Shown here piece after piece: positions 1 to 5,447 of a DNA stretch of 5,719 nt. Numbering within the stretch: position 1 is the stretch's first letter; the number at the start of each line of letters is the position of its first letter. The notes below the pieces were generated by a model, which made no database searches, was not told where the DNA came from, and saw only the letters and a program-made list of their open reading frames with translations. This DNA is from CAYPYS01 sp964445715 (lineage in GTDB: Bacteria > Omnitrophota > Gorgyraeia > Gorgyraeales > Gorgyraeaceae). The stretch spans positions 1-5,719 of the forward strand of contig CAYULJ010000109.1 in assembly GCA_964445715.1 (NCBI GenBank). Reading direction: 5' to 3'. A program made the position numbers and the translations under genes.

Positions 1-284
1 TGTATAAACATCTCTATCAGCTGCACAAAACTCGCGATCACCAATATAAATGATAAGGTGCGCAGATATTCTATGTGAAAAGGTTTTAACAAAAAGCTAT
101 ACACTGCCCAGGTGATTATCGAAGAGGTGGTCATGACAAATGTCACAGCAAGCCCCATATAAAAAGCAGAGCGGCTATCTTTTGATACTCCTATAAACGG
201 GCAAAGGCCCAGAAATTTGGAGAGGATAAAATTATTAATGAATATAACGCTTATTGCTATCATTAAAAGCTGATTGAATTCCAT
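1..284 (-). CDS. rnfA: RnfA, Rnf complex membrane subunit (3' end beyond window)
   Basis: Integral membrane subunit of the Rnf complex, which couples electron transfer between reduced ferredoxin and NAD+ to Na+ or H+ transport. I translated it directly from the minus strand: it starts MEFNQLLMIAISVIFINNF and continues with ILSKFLGLCPFIGVSK, then FVMTTSSIITWAVYSFLLKP, EYLRTLSFILVIASFVQLIE. The NNFILSKFLGLCPF stretch with its Cys, and the EYLRT/FILVIA block, are hallmarks of the RnfA/NqrE family. In known Rnf these membrane Cys residues help hold an iron-sulfur centre shared with RnfE. About 94 codons are present of the roughly 190 usual; the rest lies past the left edge. The ATG at 284-282 is preceded by GAGGAAA (296-290), a good Shine-Dalgarno lying inside the last codons of rnfE, with only 2 nt between that stop and this start. 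Translation is therefore probably coupled. rnfB would be expected next downstream. Confidence 0.95.
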   Translation of the reverse strand, partial: MEFNQLLMIAISVIFINNFILSKFLGLCPFIGVSKDSRSAFYMGLAVTFVMTTSSIITWAVYSFLLKPFHIEYLRTLSFILVIASFVQLIEMFI

Positions 285-286
285 TA

Positions 287-874
287 TTATTTCCTCGTAA
301 AATGATTCACAATGCCTATCAATAGTCCTATGACCAAAAGTGCGCCTGGGGCGAGTATGAATAAAAGAGCTGGTTCAAACCCCTTTACGATTACAAGCCC
401 GAGCAATGTCCCATTTCCCAAAACCTCTCTTATCGCTGAAATAAGAACTAACGCCAATGTAAAACCAACACCCATTCCAAGTCCGTCAAAGATAGCCCTT
501 GCTACGCCATATTTTGACGCAAACGCCTCTGCCCTTCCCAAGACAATGCAATTCACCACGATAAGCGGAACAAATATGCCCAATGACTTGGACAGTGCTG
601 GAAAATACGCCTTCATAACAAGTTCAACTATGGTAACGAATGTGGCTATGATGACGATAAAACACGGTATCCTGATTTTTTTGGGTATAATATCCCTGAT
701 GCTCGAGACAATAATATTCGAACCGAGCATTACAAAGGTGGCTGCAATGCCCATGCCAAATCCATTTACGACGCTGGTCGAGACTGCCAACGTAGGACAC
801 AGCCCCAGCGCCAGCCTAAAAGTCGGATTCTCACGAACAATGCCTTTTAGAAATTCATGGAATAGTTTTTTCAT
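287..874 (-). CDS. rnfE: RnfE, Rnf complex membrane subunit
   Basis: Membrane subunit of the Rnf complex, paralogous to RnfA and homologous to NqrD. The 195-residue protein is slightly short for a family of about 200-230, but both ends look complete. An N-terminal cytoplasmic segment, KGIVRENPTFRLALGLCPTL (residues about 10-29), carries the conserved NP.FR..LGLCP motif with its Cys. A second conserved Cys region, VVNCIVLGRAEAFASK (about 106-121), is followed by DGLGMGVGFTLALVLISAIREVLGNG, also typical of the family. About six membrane helices are visible. By analogy with solved Rnf and NQR structures, the two Cys would help ligate a membrane-embedded Fe-S cluster with RnfA. The gene starts 2 nt after the rnfD stop and ends 2 nt before the rnfA start. 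Only a weak AAGAG-like purine stretch precedes the ATG, so coupled translation from rnfD is likely. Confidence 0.96.
   Translation of the reverse strand: MKKLFHEFLKGIVRENPTFRLALGLCPTLAVSTSVVNGFGMGIAATFVMLGSNIIVSSIRDIIPKKIRIPCFIVIIATFVTIVELVMKAYFPALSKSLGIFVPLIVVNCIVLGRAEAFASKYGVARAIFDGLGMGVGFTLALVLISAIREVLGNGTLLGLVIVKGFEPALLFILAPGALLVIGLLIGIVNHFTRK
290..296 (-). promoter_or_regulatory. Shine-Dalgarno of rnfA inside rnfE
   Basis: GAGGAAA, 5 nt from the rnfA ATG (8 nt measured from GAGG), overlaps the final Arg-Lys codons of rnfE. It is the only clear Shine-Dalgarno among the five rnf starts and decides the rnfA start. Confidence 0.75.
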
Positions 875-876
875 TC

Positions 877-1809
877 TTATCTCTTGCCGTATACCCTTGT
901 CTTTGTATACCTATCTATAATGGGCACCATGGCGTTCATAAAAAGTATTGCGTATGAAACTCCTTCCGGATATCCGCCTTTTAATCTTATAACGACGGTG
1001 AGAATACCGCATCCTATGCCAAAGATGATCTTCCCTTTCTTAGTAAGTGGGCGCGTGACATAGTCTGTTGCCATAAAAAAAGCACCCAATACTAAACCGC
1101 CTGTCAGAAAATGAAAAATAAAATCGCCTTTTAAAAGACCATCGCCTCCGAAAATCCAGACCAGTATCATTGTCGTACCGATAAAACTCACAGGTATATG
1201 GAAAGATATGATCTTTGTCAGAAGTAAGACTAGAGCGCCTATCAATAGCAGCAATACGCAGACCTCGCCTATACAGCCGCCGTGATTGCCTAGAAAAAGG
1301 TCCATGTAAGAAAATGCCTGCGTACTTTCTTTGGCCAAAGGCGTTGCAGTTGAGACAGCATCAGGAAACCATCTTGGATTTTTCCACGTAGTCATATAGA
1401 CTGGCCATGATATCTGCAAAAACACCCTGCCGACAAGAGCTGGATTAAAAATATTGTGGCCCAGTCCGCCAAAAATCTGCTTTCCAATGACAATACTCAC
1501 TATGCCGCCGATTATAGGGAGCCAAAAAGGCATTTCAGGCGGAAGGTTATATGCCAAAAGTAACCCTGTAAGAAACGCGCTCCCGTCTAAAACAGCTCTT
1601 GGGTCTTTATTTCTGATCTTCAAAAATATAAATTCGCTGACAATGCAGGAAACAGCACAAAGAATCATCACCTTTAAGCTCGACAGGCCAAATATGTATA
1701 TGCCTGCAAGCCCTGCCGGTAGAAGCGAGAGCATCACGATATACATGATCCTCTGCGTTGTAAGAGACGATTTAATATGCGGAGCTGTGGAAACTGTTAA
1801 TTTGTTCAT
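877..1809 (-). CDS. rnfD: RnfD, flavin-carrying membrane subunit of Rnf
   Basis: Membrane flavoprotein of the Rnf complex, homologous to NqrB. The 310 residues match the usual length. The motif DAVSTATPL (150-158) contains the site where FMN is attached covalently through a phosphoester to Thr, here T156. Other family blocks are GSAFLTGLLLAYNLP (76-90), GKQIFGGLGHNIFNPALVGR (109-128), the loop GNHGGCIGEVC (174-184), FMATDYVTRPLTKKGKIIFG (245-264) and GYPEGVSYAILFMNAMVPII (279-298). The protein is rich in membrane helices, and attachment of its flavin would need an ApbE-type flavin transferase encoded elsewhere. The ATG at 1809-1807 has no evident Shine-Dalgarno: upstream lies AGCGGTTGTAATGACATTGGT and directly beyond that the 43-bp palindrome. 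In most Rnf operons rnfD follows rnfC directly; here it follows rnfG. Confidence 0.97.
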   Translation of the reverse strand: MNKLTVSTAPHIKSSLTTQRIMYIVMLSLLPAGLAGIYIFGLSSLKVMILCAVSCIVSEFIFLKIRNKDPRAVLDGSAFLTGLLLAYNLPPEMPFWLPIIGGIVSIVIGKQIFGGLGHNIFNPALVGRVFLQISWPVYMTTWKNPRWFPDAVSTATPLAKESTQAFSYMDLFLGNHGGCIGEVCVLLLLIGALVLLLTKIISFHIPVSFIGTTMILVWIFGGDGLLKGDFIFHFLTGGLVLGAFFMATDYVTRPLTKKGKIIFGIGCGILTVVIRLKGGYPEGVSYAILFMNAMVPIIDRYTKTRVYGKR

Positions 1810-1827
1810 ACCAATGTCATTACAACC

Positions 1828-1870
1828 GCTTAAGTTTACACTTCAACAATGTTAAAGTGTAAACTTAAGC
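1828..1870. repeat. CTTAAG-bounded palindrome, copy 1 (rnfG/rnfD junction)
   Basis: This is a 43-bp inverted repeat that can form a hairpin with 20-bp arms (GCTTAAGTTTACACTT + CAAC, the outer G-C pair included), one C.A mismatch at arm position 16 counted from CTTAAG, and a loop of only AAT. It fills the space between the rnfG stop (1876) and the rnfD start (1809). No T-run follows on the minus strand, so it does not look like an intrinsic terminator. It may instead mark a site of mRNA cleavage or stabilisation between the two cistrons, or be a small mobile repeat. Copies 2 and 3 lie at 3950-3990 and 5375-5415. Confidence 0.93.
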
Positions 1871-1875
1871 AATAA

Positions 1876-2487
1876 CTACTCTCCTATTATCTCATATCCT
1901 TTTTCTCTTATCGAATCAAGCACAGCCTTACTGGATATAGTCGCGCCAGAAATAGCATGCACACCAGCGTCTTCGCAAAATTCCAACCTATAAAGATTGC
2001 ATCCATTAAATTGTTCGGTAAAATAAGGCTGCTTTTCTTTCTCGATTTCTCTCTCTTTTGAAAAAAACTGCTTTAGTGCACTTAATATCGTCTTGTCAGA
2101 GACAACCTCTGTTATCTTTGCGCCAAGGCCAGGGGTCTCGTTCTGGCTAAGCATTCTTACTCCAGTTATCGTACCGTCTTTTTTCATTCCCACCATTGTC
2201 TCAATAGTGCTGGAATAGCCATATTTCTTTGCAATAAACACATAACCTTGCACTCTACTGCTGGACCCTCTAAAAACTTCCCAATACTTTATAACGCCAT
2301 TCTCTTCGACAGGTTCGATGCGATTTCCTACAGTCGTCGGAACCACCTGCTTCAGGGCATTCTCCTTGACCATGGCCTTTTGCATCTCTATCTTTGGCTT
2401 TGTAATAAAATAAACGCTGGCCAAGACAGACGCTGCCACTAAATTCACCAATCCCAACACCAATGTAAACCTCAAAATACTCTTCAT
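1876..2487 (-). CDS. rnfG: RnfG, FMN-binding subunit of Rnf
   Basis: Extracytoplasmic FMN-carrying subunit of the Rnf complex, homologous to NqrC. The 203-residue protein has one N-terminal membrane helix (about residues 5-28, ILRFTLVLGLVNLVAASVLA) followed by a soluble FMN-binding domain. The domain shows GYVFIAKKYGYSSTIETMVG (81-100), the conserved NETPGLGAKI (116-125), and near the C-terminus SGATISSKAV (180-189), where T183 is the predicted covalent FMN-phosphothreonine site. The ATG at 2487-2485 has no Shine-Dalgarno; the upstream bases belong to an ATACG-type repeat. The TAG stop lies 5 nt from the palindrome that separates it from rnfD. Its place between rnfC and rnfD departs from the common C-D-G-E-A-B order, and both of its flanks are repeats, which points to a local rearrangement (inference). 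Confidence 0.96.
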   Translation of the reverse strand: MKSILRFTLVLGLVNLVAASVLASVYFITKPKIEMQKAMVKENALKQVVPTTVGNRIEPVEENGVIKYWEVFRGSSSRVQGYVFIAKKYGYSSTIETMVGMKKDGTITGVRMLSQNETPGLGAKITEVVSDKTILSALKQFFSKEREIEKEKQPYFTEQFNGCNLYRLEFCEDAGVHAISGATISSKAVLDSIREKGYEIIGE

Positions 2488-2490
2488 TTT

Positions 2491-2556
2491 ATCGTATTTC
2501 GTATATCGTATTTCGTATATCGTAAAATAACACGGACTACGGTATACGGAATACGA
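2491..2556. repeat. ATACG-type tandem and inverted repeat (rnfC/rnfG spacer)
   Basis: The spacer between rnfC and rnfG holds two exact tandem copies of a 14-bp unit, CGTATTTCGTATAT (2493-2506 and 2507-2520), followed by CGTA. A degenerate inverted copy, CGGTATACGGAATACGA (2540-2556), matches the reverse complement of 2506-2522 at 15 of 17 positions. The whole stretch could fold as a hairpin with a loop of about 17 nt. It has no coding potential and replaces the ribosome-binding region of rnfG. Its role is unknown; it looks like a dispersed genomic repeat, but only one locus is visible here. Confidence 0.88.
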
Positions 2557-2565
2557 ACGACGAGA

Positions 2566-3879
2566 TTATTTCTTTGCCTTTCTCTTAGCTAATTTTATAA
2601 GCTGTACCAGCGGTATCTTCGACGGACATACATAGTCGCATGAGCCACACTCGACGCAGTCAAGTGGACTATAAGAAACCGCTATATCAAATCTATTATT
2701 TTGTGCGCCGAGCCCGATCATGCATGGCATAAGACCTACGGGACAAGCTTCGATACATCGCGAGCATCTTATGCAACTGATCTCGCCTTCAAACTGAAAT
2801 CTTTTATCCAGCACAAGAATACCAGAAGTCCCTTTTATGACAGGTGCATCTAAATTAAACTGTGCAACCCCTGTCATGGGTCCGCCCATGACAATTTTAT
2901 AAACATTCTTCTCGACATTGAAACCACAAGATTCTAACAAATCTTTTATAGGCGTGCCTATCCTTGCTAAAACATTCTTAGGTTCTTTCAAAAAACTACC
3001 TGAGACTGTAATAACCCTTTCGTATAGAGGTTTCTGAAAATACACTGCTTCGTAAATAGCAAATATCGTTTGAACATTGCTTACAACACACCCTATGTCA
3101 AGCGGTAATCCGCTGGAAGGCACTTCGCGATTCAAAAGTGTCTTTATAAGTTGTTTTTCTCCTCCCTGCGGATATCGCGTCTTAAGCTTAACGACCTTTA
3201 CACTTGGCACTGGGCCTTCGGACTTGATGCTAATTAGCGCGTTTCTTAACCCTTCTATAGCATCTACTTTATTGTCTTCTATCCCTATTATTACATCCTT
3301 TATACCCATCACTCTTGCAACAAGATTGATTCCAAGAAGAATCTCCTTTGGCTGCTCAAGCATCAAGCGATGGTCACAGGTAAGAAAAGGCTCGCATTCT
3401 GCGCCATTTATAACTAGCGTGTCTATATTTTTTCCAGCTGGTGGACTCAATTTAACATGTGTAGGAAACGCCGCTCCTCCCAATCCTACGATACCTGCAT
3501 CCTTTATAATATTTATAATAGCCTCTTTTGAAAAAGATGAGACATTTCTTTGTGAATCTGAAAATGCTTTAGCATCTTCGCCATCGGATTCTATTATAAT
3601 CGCCTTAAAAGAGCCGATAATAGGATGAACATTGTCTTCGATAGCAACCACTTTGCCAGACACGCTAGAATGCAAGTTACTGGAAATAAAACCCTTGGCC
3701 TCGGCAATAAGAGAACCTGTCTTTACGCTGTCCCCGACCTTAACAATAGACTCTGAAGGCGCACCTGTGTGCTGAGACAAGGTAAGTATGACCTTTTTAG
3801 GCAAAAACATTCTCTCTACCTTTTTGCATATCGTGGATTTTTTAAGTTCGGGTGGGTGTATAAAATTCATATTGGACAT
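2566..3879 (-). CDS. rnfC: RnfC, NADH/FMN- and 4Fe-4S-binding subunit of Rnf
   Basis: Peripheral cytoplasmic subunit where the Rnf complex exchanges electrons with NAD(H). The length of 437 residues fits the short form found outside gammaproteobacteria, which often have a long repetitive C-terminal tail. The N-terminal RnfC domain has HPPELKKSTICKK at its start and a lipoyl-like segment around residues 38-80. The flavin/NADH domain resembles the 51-kDa subunit of complex I: GIVGLGGAAFPTHVKL (129-144), INGAECEPFLTCDHRLM (157-173) and RYPQGGEKQLI (235-245). Two ferredoxin-type motifs follow: C369-x2-C372-x2-C375-x3-C379-P and C408-x2-C411-x2-C414-x3-C418-P. The first ATG (3879-3877) sits only 11 nt from a consensus -10 box, and an alternative ATG is codon 4 (3870-3868). 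Neither has a Shine-Dalgarno, so a leaderless or near-leaderless message is likely. It appears to be the first gene of the operon. Confidence 0.97.
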   Translation of the reverse strand: MSNMNFIHPPELKKSTICKKVERMFLPKKVILTLSQHTGAPSESIVKVGDSVKTGSLIAEAKGFISSNLHSSVSGKVVAIEDNVHPIIGSFKAIIIESDGEDAKAFSDSQRNVSSFSKEAIINIIKDAGIVGLGGAAFPTHVKLSPPAGKNIDTLVINGAECEPFLTCDHRLMLEQPKEILLGINLVARVMGIKDVIIGIEDNKVDAIEGLRNALISIKSEGPVPSVKVVKLKTRYPQGGEKQLIKTLLNREVPSSGLPLDIGCVVSNVQTIFAIYEAVYFQKPLYERVITVSGSFLKEPKNVLARIGTPIKDLLESCGFNVEKNVYKIVMGGPMTGVAQFNLDAPVIKGTSGILVLDKRFQFEGEISCIRCSRCIEACPVGLMPCMIGLGAQNNRFDIAVSYSPLDCVECGSCDYVCPSKIPLVQLIKLAKRKAKK

Positions 3880-3890
3880 GAGTTCATATT

Positions 3891-3919
3891 ATTATACAAA
3901 AAAGCAGCTTCATTGACAA
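3891..3919 (-). promoter_or_regulatory. Sigma70-type promoter for the rnf operon
   Basis: On the minus strand TTGTCA (3919-3914; 5 of 6 to TTGACA) and a perfect TATAAT (3896-3891) are separated by exactly 17 bp. The first rnfC ATG begins 11 nt after the -10 box, so a typical start point would leave a leader of only about 4-5 nt. The box lies between the MFS gene's terminal palindrome and rnfC, which suggests the rnf genes are transcribed independently of the exporter genes. Confidence 0.8.
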
Positions 3920-3949
3920 CCTTTTTTGGGCTAAAGGAAAAAGTTAATC

Positions 3950-3990
3950 CTTAAGTATACATTTCAACAATGTTAAAATGTATACTTAAG
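3950..3990. repeat. CTTAAG-bounded palindrome, copy 2 (end of MFS gene)
   Basis: This 41-bp inverted repeat has 19-bp arms (CTTAAGTATACATTTCAAC on the plus strand), a C.A mismatch at the same place as copy 1, and an AAT loop. Its arms differ from copy 1 at positions 8 and 13, and both changes are compensated in the opposite arm. The TAA stop of the MFS gene (3988-3986) lies inside the CTTAAG edge. On the minus strand it is followed by GATTAACTTTTTCC, so it may serve as a weak terminator for the exporter gene, although the T-run is displaced from the stem. Confidence 0.93.
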
Positions 3991-4999
3991 CTTTTGGAGC
4001 TCTTGATCTAACTAACTTTACGAAGCCTATTGCAGAAAATACTGTTCCGACTATAACAAGAACCAGCTCTCTTCTTACCCATTCAGCAATCAAAGAGACA
4101 AAGACCATGAACAAAAGAAATGCGATATGCATTATTATATCCATTGAGCTAAAAACCCTGCCCCTCATCTTTTCTTCCATTACCTCGTGCAAAAGTGTAC
4201 TAGAGGAGACGATGATAGGAGAAGCAAGGATACCGATAAGCATAGAAAGCGCAGCTGCAACAGAAAAATAAGGCCACAGCTTTAACCCAACAGCAAATAA
4301 AACTATAGCTAATCCTGTAAGGCATAGCCCAAAATTTATCACCCTTCTCTTGCAAAACCTTCCGCCAAATCTCCCATAGACCAGCGACCCCAACAATAAA
4401 CCTATGCCCAAAAACATTGCTAAAAACCCAAGGTGTTCTGTCGACGAATGCAATGTGTCTTGGACAAATACTATTATTATGATATAGATAGACCCGACTC
4501 CGGCCATGATCAAAAACATGGTATTCGCAATCATCCTTATGTCTTTATGGCTTTTCAAATACAAAAATCCTTCTTTTATATCTTCTAATATTGTCCTTCT
4601 TATAATAAACTTTAATTTTTCTTTGGCCATAAAAACCTTAGGTCCAGCTTTAAACTTAATAGCAACAAATGAAACCATCAAAGCAGAAATAAAATATGTA
4701 ACAGAATCCACATAAAACCCGCCCTTTGCTCCCAGCTGCGCCACTATAAGTCCTCCGAGCCCGAACCCAACAACAGTTGCGATCATTCTGGTAGTAGATG
4801 TCAAGGAATTAGCCAGGAGTAATTTGTCTTTTTGCACGATATCTGGAATTATTGCAAGCTTGGATGGAAGAAAAAACCTCGTCATAGAAAACATTATAAA
4901 TACAACTATATAAACAGGCACCATACTCTTAAAATAAACCATAAGAAGCGGTATAAGAAGAACCAACACCCCCCTCACAAGATCCGCCATGATCATAGT
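3986..4999 (-). CDS. MFS exporter, copy A (N-terminus missing at assembly gap)
   Basis: Twelve-helix major facilitator transporter of the drug/macrolide-efflux or transmembrane secretion effector type (EntS/Mef-like); the substrate cannot be read from sequence. Only about 338 residues are present. By alignment with copy B they correspond to residues about 79-416, so the ATG at 4996 is an internal Met and not the true start; the frame is open back to the gap at 4999. Counting from that Met, recognisable blocks are PSKLAIIPDIVQKDKLLLAN (44-63), GFGLGGLIVAQLGAKGGFYV (77-96), the second-half loop motif YGRFGGRFCKRR (208-219) and EEKMRGRVFSSMDI (274-287), all usual in this subfamily. The C-terminus ends in RSRAPKA, with the TAA supplied by palindrome copy 2, so the last residues may have been altered by the repeat's insertion (inference). 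Confidence 0.85.
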   Translation of the reverse strand, partial: TMIMADLVRGVLVLLIPLLMVYFKSMVPVYIVVFIMFSMTRFFLPSKLAIIPDIVQKDKLLLANSLTSTTRMIATVVGFGLGGLIVAQLGAKGGFYVDSVTYFISALMVSFVAIKFKAGPKVFMAKEKLKFIIRRTILEDIKEGFLYLKSHKDIRMIANTMFLIMAGVGSIYIIIIVFVQDTLHSSTEHLGFLAMFLGIGLLLGSLVYGRFGGRFCKRRVINFGLCLTGLAIVLFAVGLKLWPYFSVAAALSMLIGILASPIIVSSSTLLHEVMEEKMRGRVFSSMDIIMHIAFLLFMVFVSLIAEWVRRELVLVIVGTVFSAIGFVKLVRSRAPKA

Positions 5000-5009
5000 N
5001 NNNNNNNNN
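5000..5009. other. Assembly gap (10 N)
   Basis: Ten undetermined bases separate two MFS fragments. The sequences on either side are diverged homologues of the same 39-codon segment (4883-4999 and 5010-5126), which cannot be adjacent parts of one normal transporter. The gap length is probably a placeholder: if both genes are full-length at about 416 codons, at least about 1.1 kb is missing. Confidence 0.9.
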
Positions 5010-5360
5010 GATAGAAAAAATTATGAACACCAAAATATAAACAGGCACCATGCTTTTTGAATAGGATATGATTAGTGGCATAAAAAGCACCAATATGCCC
5101 CTCAGCAAATCGCAGGCTATCATCGTATATTTTCTATTCCATCTATCAACATAAATACCAGCGATCGGGCCTACAATAAAAACAGGAAGTATAGTAAAAG
5201 ATAAAAGCTTGGCAAGCTCTATGGTAGAACCTGGCATTCGTGCATATATAAGACCTATCAAAGCCATCTGATTAAGCCTGTCTCCAAAATTCGATATGAT
5301 TTGGGAAAACCAAAGGAGTGAAAAATTCTTATCTCTTAGAAGTTCTCTTGCTCTCGCCAC
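5010..5360 (-). CDS. MFS exporter, copy B (C-terminus missing at assembly gap)
   Basis: N-terminal 117 residues of a second major facilitator transporter of the same drug-efflux-like subfamily. It opens with RELLRDKNFSLLWFSQIISN, typical of these exporters, and carries a clear MFS motif A, GIYVDRWNRKYTMIACDLLRG (68-88), in the loop between helices 2 and 3. The frame is open into the gap and is different from that of copy A; residues 79-117 align with the first 39 residues of copy A at 26 of 39 identities. The start is GTG (5360-5358), preceded by AGAGGA (5376-5371) at about 10 nt spacing. An in-frame TAA in the CTTAAG edge of palindrome copy 3 rules out a longer protein, and no other start codon lies between. 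No convincing promoter is seen immediately upstream, so read-through from the tRNA promoter is possible. Confidence 0.83.
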
Positions 5361-5370
5361 TTTATGTCTT

Positions 5371-5376
5371 TCCTCT
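5371..5376 (-). promoter_or_regulatory. Shine-Dalgarno of MFS copy B, touching palindrome copy 3
   Basis: AGAGGA on the minus strand lies about 10 nt before the GTG start. Its first two bases (AG, 5376-5375) belong to the CTTAAG edge of palindrome copy 3, so folding of that hairpin in the mRNA would sit against the ribosome-binding site and could affect translation (inference). Confidence 0.55.
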
Positions 5377-5415
5377 TAAGTTCACACTTTAACATTGTTA
5401 AAGTGTGAACTTAAG
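5375..5415. repeat. CTTAAG-bounded palindrome, copy 3 (upstream of MFS copy B)
   Basis: This 41-bp inverted repeat has perfect 19-bp arms (CTTAAGTTCACACTTTAAC) and an ATT loop, so it matches copies 1 and 2 when read in the opposite orientation. The C.A mismatch of the other copies is a T-A pair here, and position 9 has changed from T-A to C-G in both arms. It lies in the presumed 5' leader of MFS copy B and abuts its ribosome-binding site. Confidence 0.93.
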
Positions 5416-5425
5416 GAATAAATTC

Positions 5426-5447
5426 TGGAGCCGATGAGAGGATTCGA
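5426..5447 (-). pseudogene. Displaced tRNA-Thr 3'-end fragment (attachment-like repeat)
   Basis: These 22 bases are identical to the last 22 of the neighbouring tRNA-Thr (T-loop position 55 through CCA) and in the same orientation. Identity stops abruptly at 5448, where the tRNA has position 54. No D-arm or anticodon-arm remnant is present, so this is not simply a degraded tandem tRNA gene. Confidence 0.8.

Noticed and set aside
150..158. Unusual FMN-site motif in RnfD (residue positions)
   Set aside because: STAT in place of SGAT keeps the acceptor Thr and the ATPL context, which is within normal family variation.
312..920. Long plus-strand ORF opposite rnfE
   Set aside because: It is antisense to a well-conserved rnfE, has a low-complexity composition rich in Pro, Ser and Thr, and matches no family I recognise.
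2491..2556. CRISPR repeats
   Set aside because: The units are 14 bp, directly adjacent and without unique spacers.
3077..3628. Plus-strand ORF opposite rnfC
   Set aside because: Shadow of the conserved RnfC coding frame, with no ribosome-binding site or recognisable motif.
3880..3949. Riboswitch upstream of rnfC
   Set aside because: The promoter lies only 11 nt from the ATG, leaving no room for a structured leader.
3950..3990. Strong intrinsic terminator for MFS copy A
   Set aside because: The stem is AT-rich and the T-run begins about 6 nt after it; the other two copies have no T-run, so termination is not the shared role.
4994..4996. ATG as the start of MFS copy A
   Set aside because: It aligns to an internal Met after motif A in copy B, and the frame is open to the gap; the real start is missing.
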